Shown here piece after piece: positions 26,344 through 34,534 of a stretch of 43,188 bases of DNA. Under the pieces are notes generated by a model. That model had not been told where the DNA came from and did no database searches. It saw nothing but the letters and a program-made list of their open reading frames with translations. The position numbers were made by a program, and so were the translations under genes. How positions within the stretch are numbered: the first letter of the stretch is position 1; each line of letters begins with the position of its first letter. Source of the DNA: JAPLDA01 sp043787975 (lineage in GTDB: Bacteria > Bacteroidota > Bacteroidia > AKYH767-A > 2013-40CM-41-45); NCBI GenBank assembly GCA_043787975.1, contig JAYVUK010000051.1:1-43188 (forward strand). The letters run 5' to 3'.

Positions 26344-26712
26344 ATGATACAGCAAGAATCAAGACTGACAGTAGCCGATAACAGCGGAGCAAAAGAAGTT
26401 CTTTGTATACGTGTGTTGGGCGGAACAAGAAAGAAATATGCATCGCTCGGTGATAAAATTGTAGTCACTGTTAAGCATGCACTGCCTTCAGGAAATATTA
26501 AAAAAGGAACTGTTACAAAAGCAGTTGTGGTGCGCACAAAGAAAGAAGTAAAAAGACTGGATGGTTCATACATCCGTTTTGATGATAACGCAGTAGTATT
26601 GCTTACTGCCCAGGATGAGTTAAGAGGCACGCGTATCTTCGGACCGGTTGCACGGGAACTTCGTGAAAAACAATTTATGAAAATCGTTTCATTGGCTCCG
26701 GAAGTATTATAA
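26344..26712 (+). CDS. rplN: 50S ribosomal protein L14 (uL14)
   Basis: L14 forms an intersubunit bridge and is the binding site of the silencing factor RsfS in other bacteria. The 122-residue protein starts MIQQESRLTVADNSGAKEVLCIRVLGGT and has the GTRIFGPVARELREK end. Length and position are standard. A loose GTTTAC-word repeat fills the preceding spacer. Confidence 0.99.
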   Translation: MIQQESRLTVADNSGAKEVLCIRVLGGTRKKYASLGDKIVVTVKHALPSGNIKKGTVTKAVVVRTKKEVKRLDGSYIRFDDNAVVLLTAQDELRGTRIFGPVARELREKQFMKIVSLAPEVL

Positions 26713-26768
26713 AAAAATAAAATTCGTAATTCGATCATTCGTATTGATTCGTAATTCGCAAATAGAAA

Positions 26769-27104
26769 ATGGAAAGAAAGAAAAATAAACAACCGAAACT
26801 GAAGCTCAGGAAAGGTGACATCGTAAAAGTTCTTGCCGGAGATTCAAAAGGTTCACAGGGAAGAATTCTTGAGATACTTCTTGATAAACGAAGAGTGCTC
26901 GTTGAAGGCGTGAATATGGTGAGTAAACACACCAAGCCGAATGCAAAGCAAACACAAGGTGGTATTGTTAAGAAAGAAGCGACCATCCACATTTCAAACC
27001 TGATGCTGGTTGACGGCAAAGGCAATGCAACCCGTGTTGGCAGAAAAGAAGAAGATGGTAAACTAGTTCGTTACTCTAAAAAATCAGGGGAGGCAATCAA
27101 ATGA
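26769..27104 (+). CDS. rplX: 50S ribosomal protein L24 (uL24)
   Basis: L24 is a primary 23S rRNA binder with a KOW motif: RKGDIVKVLAGDSKGSQGRILEI (about 16-38). Length 111 residues is standard. The stop codon overlaps the rplE start by 4 nt. ATTCGTAATTCG words fill the spacer in front of it. Confidence 0.98.
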   Translation: MERKKNKQPKLKLRKGDIVKVLAGDSKGSQGRILEILLDKRRVLVEGVNMVSKHTKPNAKQTQGGIVKKEATIHISNLMLVDGKGNATRVGRKEEDGKLVRYSKKSGEAIK

Positions 27105-27658
27105 GTTATACACCGAGATTAAAAACAAAATACAAAGAAGAAGTAGCTCCGGCTCTTCGGAAAAAATTTAATTACAAAAGTGTGATGCAGGTTCCGCGTA
27201 TCACCAAGATTTGCCTGAACCAGGGTGTTGGTGATGCAGTGAGCGATAAAAAGCTGATTGATTCTGCCATTGCTGAAATGACACAAATCACAGGGCAGAA
27301 ACCTGTTCCGACAAAATCAAAAAAAGATATTTCAAACTTCAAACTGAGAGTAAATGTTCCGATTGGTGTTCGCGTCACATTGCGCGATAACAACATGTTT
27401 GAATTCCTGGATCGCCTGATCGCTGTTGCGCTTCCGCGTATTCGTGACTTCAAAGGCATTAACCCGAAAGGTTTTGATGGAAGCGGAAATTATACACTCG
27501 GTGTAACTGAGCAAATCATCTTCCCTGAAATTGATATTGACAAGGTTGGTAAGGTGACAGGTATGGACATCACGTTTGTAACGTCTGCAAAAACGGATGA
27601 AGAGGCAATGGAATTGTTGAAAGAATTTGGTTTCCCATTCAAAACAACTGAAAAATAA
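27101..27658 (+). CDS. rplE: 50S ribosomal protein L5 (uL5)
   Basis: L5 binds 5S rRNA and touches the P-site tRNA. The 185-residue protein has VPRITKICLNQGVGDAV, the TGQKPVPTKSKKDISNFKLR loop and RDFKGINPKGFDGSGNYTLGVTEQIIFPEI. It is translationally coupled to rplX by an ATGA overlap. Confidence 0.99.
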   Translation: MSYTPRLKTKYKEEVAPALRKKFNYKSVMQVPRITKICLNQGVGDAVSDKKLIDSAIAEMTQITGQKPVPTKSKKDISNFKLRVNVPIGVRVTLRDNNMFEFLDRLIAVALPRIRDFKGINPKGFDGSGNYTLGVTEQIIFPEIDIDKVGKVTGMDITFVTSAKTDEEAMELLKEFGFPFKTTEK

Positions 27659-27730
27659 TTAGCTGATGTGATAATTGGGTAATTAGTTAATGAAATAAAT
27701 AAAATAAAATAAAATCAAAACATCAGCTAA
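27659..27730. repeat. inverted repeat in the rplE-rpsN spacer
   Basis: TTAGCTGATG (27659-27668), starting on the base after the rplE stop, pairs perfectly with CATCAGCTAA (27721-27730), with a long AT-rich loop of AAAAT words. Confidence 0.82.
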
Positions 27731-27753
27731 TCAGCAAATCAACAAATTAGAAA

Positions 27754-28023
27754 ATGGCAAAAGAATCAATGAAAGCAAGAGAAGTGAAGCGTGCCCGAAT
27801 GGCTGCCCGTTATGCAGTCAAGAGAGCAGCTTTGAAGGCAGCCGGTGATTATGCAGCACTTGATAAATTACCACGCAATGCTTCTCCTGTTCGTCAACAC
27901 AACCGTTGCAAATTAACCGGTCGTCCGCGCGGTTATATGCGTGTATTCGGATTATCGAGAAACATGTTCCGCAAGATGGCGCTTGAAGGAAAGATTCCGG
28001 GAGTAACAAAAGCAAGCTGGTAA
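27754..28023 (+). CDS. rpsN: 30S ribosomal protein S14 (uS14), zinc-free form
   Basis: S14 assembles late in the 30S head. The 89-residue long form lacks the CxxC pairs of zinc-binding S14: only one Cys remains, in RQHNRCKLTGRPRGYMR. The C-terminus FRKMALEGKIPGVTKASW is typical. The zinc-free form makes the protein independent of zinc supply. Confidence 0.98.
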   Translation: MAKESMKAREVKRARMAARYAVKRAALKAAGDYAALDKLPRNASPVRQHNRCKLTGRPRGYMRVFGLSRNMFRKMALEGKIPGVTKASW

Positions 28024-28088
28024 GTTTGAAAATTATAAATTATAAATTTTGAATTATAAATTAAAGAATTCAAAAAACTAAAATAACA

Positions 28089-28484
28089 ATGACAGATACA
28101 ATTGCAGATTTCCTGACGAGAATAAGAAATGCCGTAAGAGCGAATCATCGCATCGTGGAAATTCCATCATCCAACTTGAAAAAGGAGATGACTAAAATCC
28201 TGAAAGACAAAGGGTACATCCTAGATTATAAATTTGAGGACAGCGAAATTCAGGGTGTCATCAAGATTGCGTTGAAATATCATCCGGTTACAAAAGCTCC
28301 GGCCATTCATAACATCTCCAGGGTGAGTTCTCCCGGTTTAAGAAGATATGCGGGCATGAATAAAATGCCACGTGTATTGAATGGTTTAGGGATCGCAATT
28401 CTTTCTACATCGAAAGGTGTGATGACAAACAAGGAAGCCAAGGAACAGAAAGTAGGGGGAGAAGTGTTATGTTATGTGTATTAA
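28089..28484 (+). CDS. rpsH: 30S ribosomal protein S8 (uS8)
   Basis: S8 binds the central domain of 16S rRNA and represses the spc operon in enterobacteria; a matching target was not recognised here. The 131-residue protein begins TDTIADFLTRIRNAVRANH and ends with STSKGVMTNKEAKEQKVGGEVLCYVY, both diagnostic. Confidence 0.99.
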   Translation: MTDTIADFLTRIRNAVRANHRIVEIPSSNLKKEMTKILKDKGYILDYKFEDSEIQGVIKIALKYHPVTKAPAIHNISRVSSPGLRRYAGMNKMPRVLNGLGIAILSTSKGVMTNKEAKEQKVGGEVLCYVY

Positions 28485-28569
28485 AAATTGAAGATTGTAA
28501 ATTGAAAATTAATCAGGCAAATACAATTTAAGCAATATTCAATATTCATTATAAAATATTCAATAGAAA

Positions 28570-29124
28570 ATGTCACGAATAGGAAAATTACCAATCACGA
28601 TTCCTGCAAAGGTGGAAGTGAAAGTCAACGGAAACACGGTTCATGTAAAAGGACCGAAGGGCGAGTTGACTCAGAAAATGGAAGATGGTGTAACTGCAAA
28701 AGTTGATGGCACTACGATTACCGTAGAGCGCGCAACTGATCAAAAACGTCATCGTGCATTGCATGGTCTGTACCGCGCACTCATCAACAACATGGTGATT
28801 GGTGTATCACAAGGATTCACAAAACAGCAGGAGTTAGTTGGAGTGGGTTACAAGGCATCCAACCAGGGACAATTGCTTGACATGGTGCTCGGTTATTCTC
28901 ACCATTTCATTTTTGAAATCCCTGTAGAAGTGAAAGTAAGTACCAAGACTGAAAAAGGGAGTAATCCTACCATTATTCTTGAAAGTGCTGACAAGCAATT
29001 GCTCGGAGCCATCTCTGCAAAGATCCGTTCATTCCGCGCCCCGGAGCCTTACAAAGGAAAAGGTATCAAGTTTACAGGTGAAATATTAAGAAGAAAAGCA
29101 GGTAAGTCTGCAGCTAAGAAGTAA
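28570..29124 (+). CDS. rplF: 50S ribosomal protein L6 (uL6)
   Basis: L6 lies near the factor-binding site. The 184-residue protein starts SRIGKLPITIPAKVEV and has the two-domain repeat, with the end region IRSFRAPEPYKGKGIKFTGEILRRKAGKS. Words of the AATATTCAAT type fill the spacer in front of it. Confidence 0.99.
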   Translation: MSRIGKLPITIPAKVEVKVNGNTVHVKGPKGELTQKMEDGVTAKVDGTTITVERATDQKRHRALHGLYRALINNMVIGVSQGFTKQQELVGVGYKASNQGQLLDMVLGYSHHFIFEIPVEVKVSTKTEKGSNPTIILESADKQLLGAISAKIRSFRAPEPYKGKGIKFTGEILRRKAGKSAAKK

Positions 29125-29191
29125 GATTCAAGAATCAAGATATTAGAAACAAGATAAGAGCTCAACACTCTGATCGAAAATCTGAATAAAA

Positions 29192-29545
29192 ATGTTAAGA
29201 AAACAATTAAGAAGAAATAGTATTCGTAAACGCATCCGTAAGGTTCTGAAAGGAACTGCTGAGCGTCCCCGCTTATCCATTTACAGAAGCAACAAGCAAA
29301 TTTATGCTCAGCTGATTGATGATATATCAGGAGTTACTCTTGCTGCGGCATCATCAGCATCCAAAGATGCAGAAGGCATCAAAGGAAACAAGGTTGAGAT
29401 TGCAAAAGCAGTTGGTAAAGCAATTGCTGAAAAGGCAGCGCAATCAGGTGTTAAATCTGTTGTGTTTGATCGCGGTGGTTACCTGTATCATGGTCGTGTG
29501 AAATCATTGGCCGAAGGAGCTCGTGAAGGAGGATTGACTTTCTAA
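29192..29545 (+). CDS. rplR: 50S ribosomal protein L18 (uL18)
   Basis: L18 binds 5S rRNA. The 117-residue protein has RRNSIRKRIRKVLKGTAERPRLSIYRSNKQIYAQLIDD and the C-terminal VVFDRGGYLYHGRVKSLAEGAREGGL. Length and order are standard. Confidence 0.99.
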   Translation: MLRKQLRRNSIRKRIRKVLKGTAERPRLSIYRSNKQIYAQLIDDISGVTLAAASSASKDAEGIKGNKVEIAKAVGKAIAEKAAQSGVKSVVFDRGGYLYHGRVKSLAEGAREGGLTF

Positions 29546-29588
29546 ATTGAAAATTAATAATAAATAATTGGAACAAAGATTTTCGGGT

Positions 29589-29625
29589 AAATCCGAAATC
29601 TGAAATCCGAAATCCGAAATAAAAA
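29589..29625 (+). repeat. 37-nt TCCGAAAT element abutting the rpsE start
   Basis: It contains four GAAAT words (three TCCGAAAT, one TCTGAAAT) and ends AAATAAAAA directly against the ATG. It differs by one base from the element before rpsM and has the same length and register as those before rpsK and rpsD. Confidence 0.92.
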
Positions 29626-30144
29626 ATGTCAGAAGCAAACATAAAAAGAGTGAAGACCAGCGAGATTGAATTGAAAGATCGTCTCGTGAAAGTAAAGCGT
29701 GTTACGAAAGTAACCAAGGGAGGTCGTGCGTTCACATTTGCTGCCATTGTGGTGGTGGGTGATGAGCATGGCGTTGTTGGATATGGTCTCGGCAAAGCAA
29801 AGGAAGTAACGGATGCTGTTGCGAAAGGTGTTGATGATGCGAAAAAGAATTTGGTAAAAGTTCCGATCATGAAAGGCACTGTACCGCATGAGCAATACGG
29901 AAAATTCGGTGGTGCCTATGTGCTGTTGAAACCGGCTGCTCCGGGAACCGGTGTAATCGCGGGAGGTGCGATGCGTGCTGTACTTGAGAGTGTTGGTGTC
30001 CATGATGTATTGGCAAAATCAAAAGGAAGCTCAAACCCGCACAACGTGGTAAAAGCAACCATTGATGCTCTTGCAAAAATGCGTGACCCGGCTACAGTGG
30101 CTCAACACAGAGGAATTAAAATGGCAAGAGTGTTTAACGGATAA
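29626..30144 (+). CDS. rpsE: 30S ribosomal protein S5 (uS5)
   Basis: S5 shapes the mRNA entry and accuracy region with S4. The 172-residue protein has the RNA-binding domain LVKVKRVTKVTKGGRAFTFAAIVVVGDEHGVVGYGLGKAKEV and the second domain PGTGVIAGGAMRAVLESVGVHDVLAKSKGSSNPHNVVKA. Loop residues at known spectinomycin sites look unaltered. Confidence 0.99.
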   Translation: MSEANIKRVKTSEIELKDRLVKVKRVTKVTKGGRAFTFAAIVVVGDEHGVVGYGLGKAKEVTDAVAKGVDDAKKNLVKVPIMKGTVPHEQYGKFGGAYVLLKPAAPGTGVIAGGAMRAVLESVGVHDVLAKSKGSSNPHNVVKATIDALAKMRDPATVAQHRGIKMARVFNG

Positions 30145-30149
30145 AAATA

Positions 30150-30204
30150 ATTTGATGATTTGATAATTTGATAATTAGCAAATGACATTATCACATCATC
30201 AAAT
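30150..30204. repeat. inverted repeat in the rpsE-rpmD spacer
   Basis: ATTTGATGAT (30150-30159) pairs perfectly with ATCATCAAAT (30195-30204). The interior consists of further TTTGATAA words. Confidence 0.82.
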
Positions 30205-30226
30205 CAACTAATCATCACATCAAGAA

Positions 30227-30406
30227 ATGGCAAAGCTCAGAATCAAATTAGTAAAAAGCGGAATCGACAGATCAGAACGTCAGAAGAGAACCCTGGCTGC
30301 ATTGGGTCTTCGCAAGTTGCATAACTCGGTAGAACATGAAGCTACTCCGCAGATAAAAGGTATGTTGACGAAAGTTAATCACCTTGTAGAAGTAACTGAA
30401 ATATAA
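30227..30406 (+). CDS. rpmD: 50S ribosomal protein L30 (uL30)
   Basis: A 59-residue gene that is easily missed. The ATG at 30227 opens MAKLRIKLVKSGIDRSERQ, followed by LAALGLRKLHNSVEHE and the end MLTKVNHLVEVTEI, all typical of L30. It lies in its normal place between rpsE and rplO, with rplO starting 29 nt downstream. Confidence 0.97.
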   Translation: MAKLRIKLVKSGIDRSERQKRTLAALGLRKLHNSVEHEATPQIKGMLTKVNHLVEVTEI

Positions 30407-30435
30407 ATTTCCGGTAAGGAATAAAGAAAATTAAA

Positions 30436-30924
30436 ATGAACTTAAGTAATCTCAAACCTGCAGAAGGTTCAGTCAGAAAAAATAAACGTCTTGGTCGCGG
30501 AACCGGTTCCGGTCGTGGTGGTACATCTACCCGCGGACACAAAGGAGCACAATCACGTTCAGGCTATAGCAGCAAACGTGGTTTTGAAGGAGGCCAGATG
30601 CCGTTGCAAAGACGTGTTCCAAAATTCGGATTCGTCAATCACTTCCGCAGGGAGTTTCACGGTATCAATCTCGATACGTTGCAAACACTTGCTGAAAATA
30701 AAAAAATTACTTCCATCGATGTAAATACGCTGGTGGAAAACGGGCTCGCTGCTAAAAAGGATAAAATAAAAATTCTTGGCAGAGGTGAATTGAAAACCAA
30801 GCTCAATGTAAAGGTTCACGCATTCTCAGCTTCTGCAAAAACAGCCATCGAAGCACAGGGTGGAACTGTTGAGTTAGTAAGTGAACTAACAGAAAAAAAA
30901 ATAAATTCTATTCGTAATTCTTAA
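30436..30924 (+). CDS. rplO: 50S ribosomal protein L15 (uL15)
   Basis: L15 is a late 50S assembly protein. The 162-residue protein has the Gly/Arg-rich N-terminus NKRLGRGTGSGRGGTSTRGHKGAQSRSG and RRVPKFGF. The C-terminus HAFSASAKTAIEAQGGTVELV is typical. It directly precedes secY. Confidence 0.98.
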   Translation: MNLSNLKPAEGSVRKNKRLGRGTGSGRGGTSTRGHKGAQSRSGYSSKRGFEGGQMPLQRRVPKFGFVNHFRREFHGINLDTLQTLAENKKITSIDVNTLVENGLAAKKDKIKILGRGELKTKLNVKVHAFSASAKTAIEAQGGTVELVSELTEKKINSIRNS

Positions 30925-30950
30925 ATTAGTAATGATTCGTATTTCTTAGT

Positions 30951-32312
30951 ATGAAGAACTTCATCCAGACATTAAAAAACATTTTCAAGATTGAAGACTT
31001 GAGAATTCGCATTCTCAACACACTCTTCTTTCTGGTAATCTATCGTCTCGGTACACACATCGTGTTGCCGGGTGTTGATCCGGAACAACTCGCTAATCTG
31101 CAAAACCAGACTTCGAAAGGTGTTCTCGGATTGCTCGATATGTTTTCGGGTGGAGCATTTTCTCACTCCTCTATTTTTGCATTGGGAATTATGCCTTACA
31201 TCTCTGCATCCATCGTTGTGCAGTTGTTGAGCATTGCAATTCCATATTTCCAGAAATTACAAAAGGAAGGTGAAAGCGGAAGAAAGAGAATTAACCAGAT
31301 CACGCGTGGGCTAACGGTTATCATCACTGCTTTCCAAGCTCCGGGTTATATTGTAAATCTTCGCTCACAGGTTCCGGGGGCAATTATTTCCGTTACCAAT
31401 CCTGAACTTGTTTCTCCATTCCAGTTTTGGTTTACATCTATCGCCATCCTGATGGCAGGAACTATTTTCGTGATGTGGCTCGGTGAGCGGATTACTGATA
31501 AAGGAATCGGCAATGGTATTTCCCTCATCATCATGGTGGGTATCATGGCGCGTCTTCCAATCGCTCTTCGCGATGAATTGTTATCACGTTTGAACCAGGG
31601 TGGAGGGTTGGTTGTATTCTTACTGGAACTCGTTGCACTGGGTGCCGTTGTTGCATTCGTAATCTTATTGGTGCAGGGAACACGGAGAATTCCGGTGAAC
31701 TTTGCGAAGAAAATTGTAGGTAACAAGCAATATGGCGGAGTTCGTCAGTACATTCCATTGAAAGTAAATGCAGCCGGTGTAATGCCAATCATCTTTGCGC
31801 AGGCAATCATGTTCATCCCGGCAACCATCGCTCAGTTCTTTCCTGAATCAAATGCATCGCAGGGAGTACTTGCTACATTCAGCAATCCGTATTCATTCTG
31901 GTACAACTTTGTATTTGCAACACTGATCATTCTCTTTACTTATTTCTATACAGCCATTGCAGTGAATCCAAACCAGATGGCAGAAGACATGAAAAGAAAC
32001 AATGGTTTTATTCCGGGTGTAAAGCCGGGAAGACAAACTGCAGATTTTATTGATGATGTGATGTCACGGATTACGTTGCCGGGATCTTTCTTCCTTGCAG
32101 CAGTAGCCATCATGCCGACATTCGCCATCTTAGCTAATGTGAATAACAACTTCGCTCACTTTTACGGAGGCACTTCGCTTCTGATTTTGGTGGGAGTTGT
32201 TTTAGATACACTGCAGCAAATTGAAAGTCATTTGTTGATGCGCCATTACGATGGACTAATGAAGTCCGGACGGATTAAAGGACGGAGTACACAGGTTGCG
32301 TCAGCAGTATAG
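30951..32312 (+). CDS. secY: preprotein translocase subunit SecY
   Basis: SecY is the channel of the Sec system in the inner membrane. The 453-residue protein shows ten hydrophobic helices, the early LGIMPYISASIVVQLL plug-region motif, the cytosolic loop KEGESGRKRINQITRGLTV and the conserved end LLMRHYDGLMKSGRIKGR. adk, which follows secY in many bacteria, is absent; map follows after 9 nt. Confidence 0.99.
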   Translation: MKNFIQTLKNIFKIEDLRIRILNTLFFLVIYRLGTHIVLPGVDPEQLANLQNQTSKGVLGLLDMFSGGAFSHSSIFALGIMPYISASIVVQLLSIAIPYFQKLQKEGESGRKRINQITRGLTVIITAFQAPGYIVNLRSQVPGAIISVTNPELVSPFQFWFTSIAILMAGTIFVMWLGERITDKGIGNGISLIIMVGIMARLPIALRDELLSRLNQGGGLVVFLLELVALGAVVAFVILLVQGTRRIPVNFAKKIVGNKQYGGVRQYIPLKVNAAGVMPIIFAQAIMFIPATIAQFFPESNASQGVLATFSNPYSFWYNFVFATLIILFTYFYTAIAVNPNQMAEDMKRNNGFIPGVKPGRQTADFIDDVMSRITLPGSFFLAAVAIMPTFAILANVNNNFAHFYGGTSLLILVGVVLDTLQQIESHLLMRHYDGLMKSGRIKGRSTQVASAV

Positions 32313-32321
32313 ATAGAAAAG

Positions 32322-33119
32322 ATGTTGTATTACAAGACGCAGGAAGAAATTGAATTATTAAGAGAAAGTTCTTTACTTGTTTCAAAAACCTTAGCCGAAG
32401 TTGCTAAACAGATCAGGGTTGGAATATCGACTCGTGAATTGGATACACTGGCGGAAGAATTTATCAGGGATCATGGAGGAGTGCCCGCATTCCTTCACTA
32501 CAACGGGTTTCCAAATTCGTTGTGTATCTCGATGAATTCTGCAGTGGTGCATGGAATTCCGAATGACTACCAACTAAAAGATGGTGACATCTGTTCAGTG
32601 GATTGCGGAGTTCTTAAAAATGGATTCTACGGTGACTCAGCATTCACATTTGCTGTTGGTGATGTCAGCAATGAAACACTTCGGTTACTGGAAATTACGA
32701 AGGAAAGCCTGCACAGAGGAATTGAGAAAGCTGTTGCCGGAAATCGTTTAGGAGACATCAGCCATGCTGTCCAGGAGTGTGCTGAAAGTAATGGTTATTC
32801 AGTGGTTCGCGAGTTGGTCGGACATGGTGTCGGAAGAAGCTTGCATGAGAAACCGGAAGTTCCGAATTATGGAAAGCGAGGTTCAGGCATGGTGTTGAAA
32901 GAAGGATTGGTGATTGCGATTGAACCGATGATTAACCAGGGAGGAAAGGCAGTGGTTCATGAACGGGATGGCTGGACAGTAAGAACGGCAGACAAGAAAC
33001 CATCTGCTCACTTTGAACATACTGTGGCGATAGGAAAAAATAAAGCGGACATACTTTCAACATTCGATTGCATAGAAGAAGCATTAAAGGAAAACAAAAA
33101 TATAAAAGTCATTAACTGA
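32322..33119 (+). CDS. map: methionine aminopeptidase, type I
   Basis: The enzyme removes the initiator methionine from new proteins. The five metal ligands are visible: D94, D105, H168, E201 and E232, with the substrate-site H78 in AVVHGIP. Length 265 residues is normal for the type I enzyme without extensions. It sits between secY and infA. Confidence 0.98.
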   Translation: MLYYKTQEEIELLRESSLLVSKTLAEVAKQIRVGISTRELDTLAEEFIRDHGGVPAFLHYNGFPNSLCISMNSAVVHGIPNDYQLKDGDICSVDCGVLKNGFYGDSAFTFAVGDVSNETLRLLEITKESLHRGIEKAVAGNRLGDISHAVQECAESNGYSVVRELVGHGVGRSLHEKPEVPNYGKRGSGMVLKEGLVIAIEPMINQGGKAVVHERDGWTVRTADKKPSAHFEHTVAIGKNKADILSTFDCIEEALKENKNIKVIN

Positions 33120-33123
33120 AAAC

Positions 33124-33342
33124 GTGGCAAAACAAGCGAGCATAGAACAGGATGGAACCATCACGGAGGCTTTATCCAACGCAATGTTCAGGGTGGAATT
33201 GGAAAACGGACACGAAATTATTGCCCACATTTCAGGAAAGATGAGAATGAATTACATTAAAATATTACCCGGTGATAAAGTGAAAGTGGAAATGTCACCA
33301 TACGATTTAACAAAAGGAAGAATAACGTACAGATATAAATAG
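33124..33342 (+). CDS. infA: translation initiation factor IF-1
   Basis: IF-1 occupies the A site during initiation. The 72-residue OB-fold protein reads AKQASIEQDGTITEALSNAMFRVELENGHEIIAHISGKMRMNYIKILPGDKVKVEMSPYDLTKGRITYRYK in family-typical form. The start codon is GTG (33124), 4 nt after the map stop, the only non-ATG start in the supercluster. IF-1 itself takes part in start selection, so the weak codon may matter. Confidence 0.98.
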   Translation: MAKQASIEQDGTITEALSNAMFRVELENGHEIIAHISGKMRMNYIKILPGDKVKVEMSPYDLTKGRITYRYK

Positions 33343-33373
33343 AACCAAGAGTCTAGAATCAAGATACAAGACA

Positions 33374-33490
33374 ATGAAAGTAAAACCATCTATCAAAAAA
33401 AGAAGTGTTGACTGCAAGATTGTCCGCAGAAAGGGAAGATTGTATGTCATCAACAAAAAAAATCCTCGCTTTAAACAAAGACAAGGTTAA
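33374..33490 (+). CDS. rpmJ: 50S ribosomal protein L36 (bL36), zinc-free form
   Basis: A 38-residue gene (MKVKPSIKKRSVDCKIVRRK onward). Of the four zinc ligands of classic L36 only one Cys remains, so this is the zinc-independent version common in Bacteroidota. It lies between infA and rpsM as expected. The preceding spacer has AGAATCAAGATACAAGA words. Confidence 0.97.
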   Translation: MKVKPSIKKRSVDCKIVRRKGRLYVINKKNPRFKQRQG

Positions 33491-33562
33491 TTCAATTTGC
33501 AGATATGCAAATTTGTTAATTTGAAAATTAAAAAATAATGTGATGTAAGATGAAGGGACGAA

Positions 33563-33599
33563 AAATCCGAAATCTGAAATCCGAAATTCGAAATAAAAA
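33563..33599 (+). repeat. 37-nt TCCGAAAT element abutting the rpsM start
   Basis: Same length and register as the rpsE element, with one base difference. It ends AAATAAAAA directly before the ATG. Confidence 0.92.
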
Positions 33600-33977
33600 A
33601 TGGCTCGTATAGCAGGTATTGATTTACCAAAACACAAAAGAGGAGTGATCGGTCTCACTTACATCTTTGGCATCGGTCACCCCCAGGCGGAACGTATCCT
33701 TACGGAAGCCGGCATAGACTTCAGCAAAAAAGTTGAAGAATGGAACGATGATGAACTGAATAAAATCCGTGGTTTAATCAACGAGATGAAAGTGGAAGGT
33801 GCGCTTCGTTCTGAAGTTCAGCTTAATGTAAAACGCCTTGTTGATATTAACTGCTACCGTGGAATGCGTCATCGTAATGGCTTGCCTGTTCGCGGACAGC
33901 GCACCAAGACTAATTGCCGTACAAGAAAAGGTAAGCGTAAAACCGTTGCGAACAAGAAGAAAGCAACCAAGGTTTAA
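33600..33977 (+). CDS. rpsM: 30S ribosomal protein S13 (uS13)
   Basis: S13 forms head bridges and contacts the P-site tRNA. The 125-residue protein starts ARIAGIDLPKHKRGVIGLTYIFGIG and has the GLPVRGQRTKTNCRTRKGKRKTV end. It opens the alpha section (rpsM-rpsK-rpsD-rpoA-rplQ). Confidence 0.99.
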   Translation: MARIAGIDLPKHKRGVIGLTYIFGIGHPQAERILTEAGIDFSKKVEEWNDDELNKIRGLINEMKVEGALRSEVQLNVKRLVDINCYRGMRHRNGLPVRGQRTKTNCRTRKGKRKTVANKKKATKV

Positions 33978-34009
33978 TAATAATAAACACGGATGAAAAT
34001 CGGCTTAAT

Positions 34010-34046
34010 AAATCCGAAATTCGAAATCCGAAATCCGAAATACTAA
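34010..34046 (+). repeat. 37-nt TCCGAAAT element abutting the rpsK start
   Basis: Same length and register as the copies before rpsE, rpsM and rpsD, with four differences from the rpsE copy, two of them in the A-rich end next to the ATG. Confidence 0.9.
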
Positions 34047-34460
34047 ATGGCTACTCAAGCAACAACAACTACAACAACAACAAAGAAGGTCTCTAAAAAA
34101 AGAGTCGTACGTGTGGATGCCGTAGGTGAGGCACACATTAATGCAACCTTCAATAACATCATCATCTCGTTGACAAACGAAGCGGGACAGGTGATCTCCT
34201 GGAGTTCTGCAGGCAAGATGGGTTTCAAGGGATCCAAGAAGAATACTCCGTATGCAGCGCAGATGGCTGCAACTGACTGTGCAAAGGTGGCGCATGATCT
34301 TGGCCTCCGCAGGGTGAAAGTGTTTGTCAAAGGTCCGGGTGCAGGACGTGAGTCTGCAATCCGTACGCTTCATCAAAACGGAATCGAAGTGAGTGAAATC
34401 GTTGACGGAACTCCGATGCCGCATAACGGCTGTCGTCCTCCTGGAAAAAGAAGAGTTTAA
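34047..34460 (+). CDS. rpsK: 30S ribosomal protein S11 (uS11)
   Basis: S11 shapes the platform near the E site. The 137-residue protein has HINATFNNIIISLTNEAGQVISWSSAGKMGFKGSKKNTPYAAQ and the DGTPMPHNGCRPPGKRRV end. The N-terminus contains a run of threonines (ATTTTTTTKK) coded by ACA/ACT triplets, a coding microsatellite that could vary in length. Confidence 0.99.
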   Translation: MATQATTTTTTTKKVSKKRVVRVDAVGEAHINATFNNIIISLTNEAGQVISWSSAGKMGFKGSKKNTPYAAQMAATDCAKVAHDLGLRRVKVFVKGPGAGRESAIRTLHQNGIEVSEIVDGTPMPHNGCRPPGKRRV

Positions 34461-34497
34461 TTGAAATACAGAATTTAGAATTCGAACAGTCGAATAT

Positions 34498-34534
34498 AAA
34501 TCCGAAATCATAAATCCGAAATTCGAAATAAAAA
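34498..34534 (+). repeat. 37-nt TCCGAAAT element abutting the rpsD start
   Basis: Two base differences from the rpsM copy over 37 nt, and the same distance to the ATG. Confidence 0.92.

Noticed and set aside
33359..33658. Minus-strand open frames with FRISDFGF-like peptides here and at 34327-34548 and 29451-29879
   Set aside because: They are translations of the TCCGAAAT repeat element and antisense ribosomal genes, not proteins.
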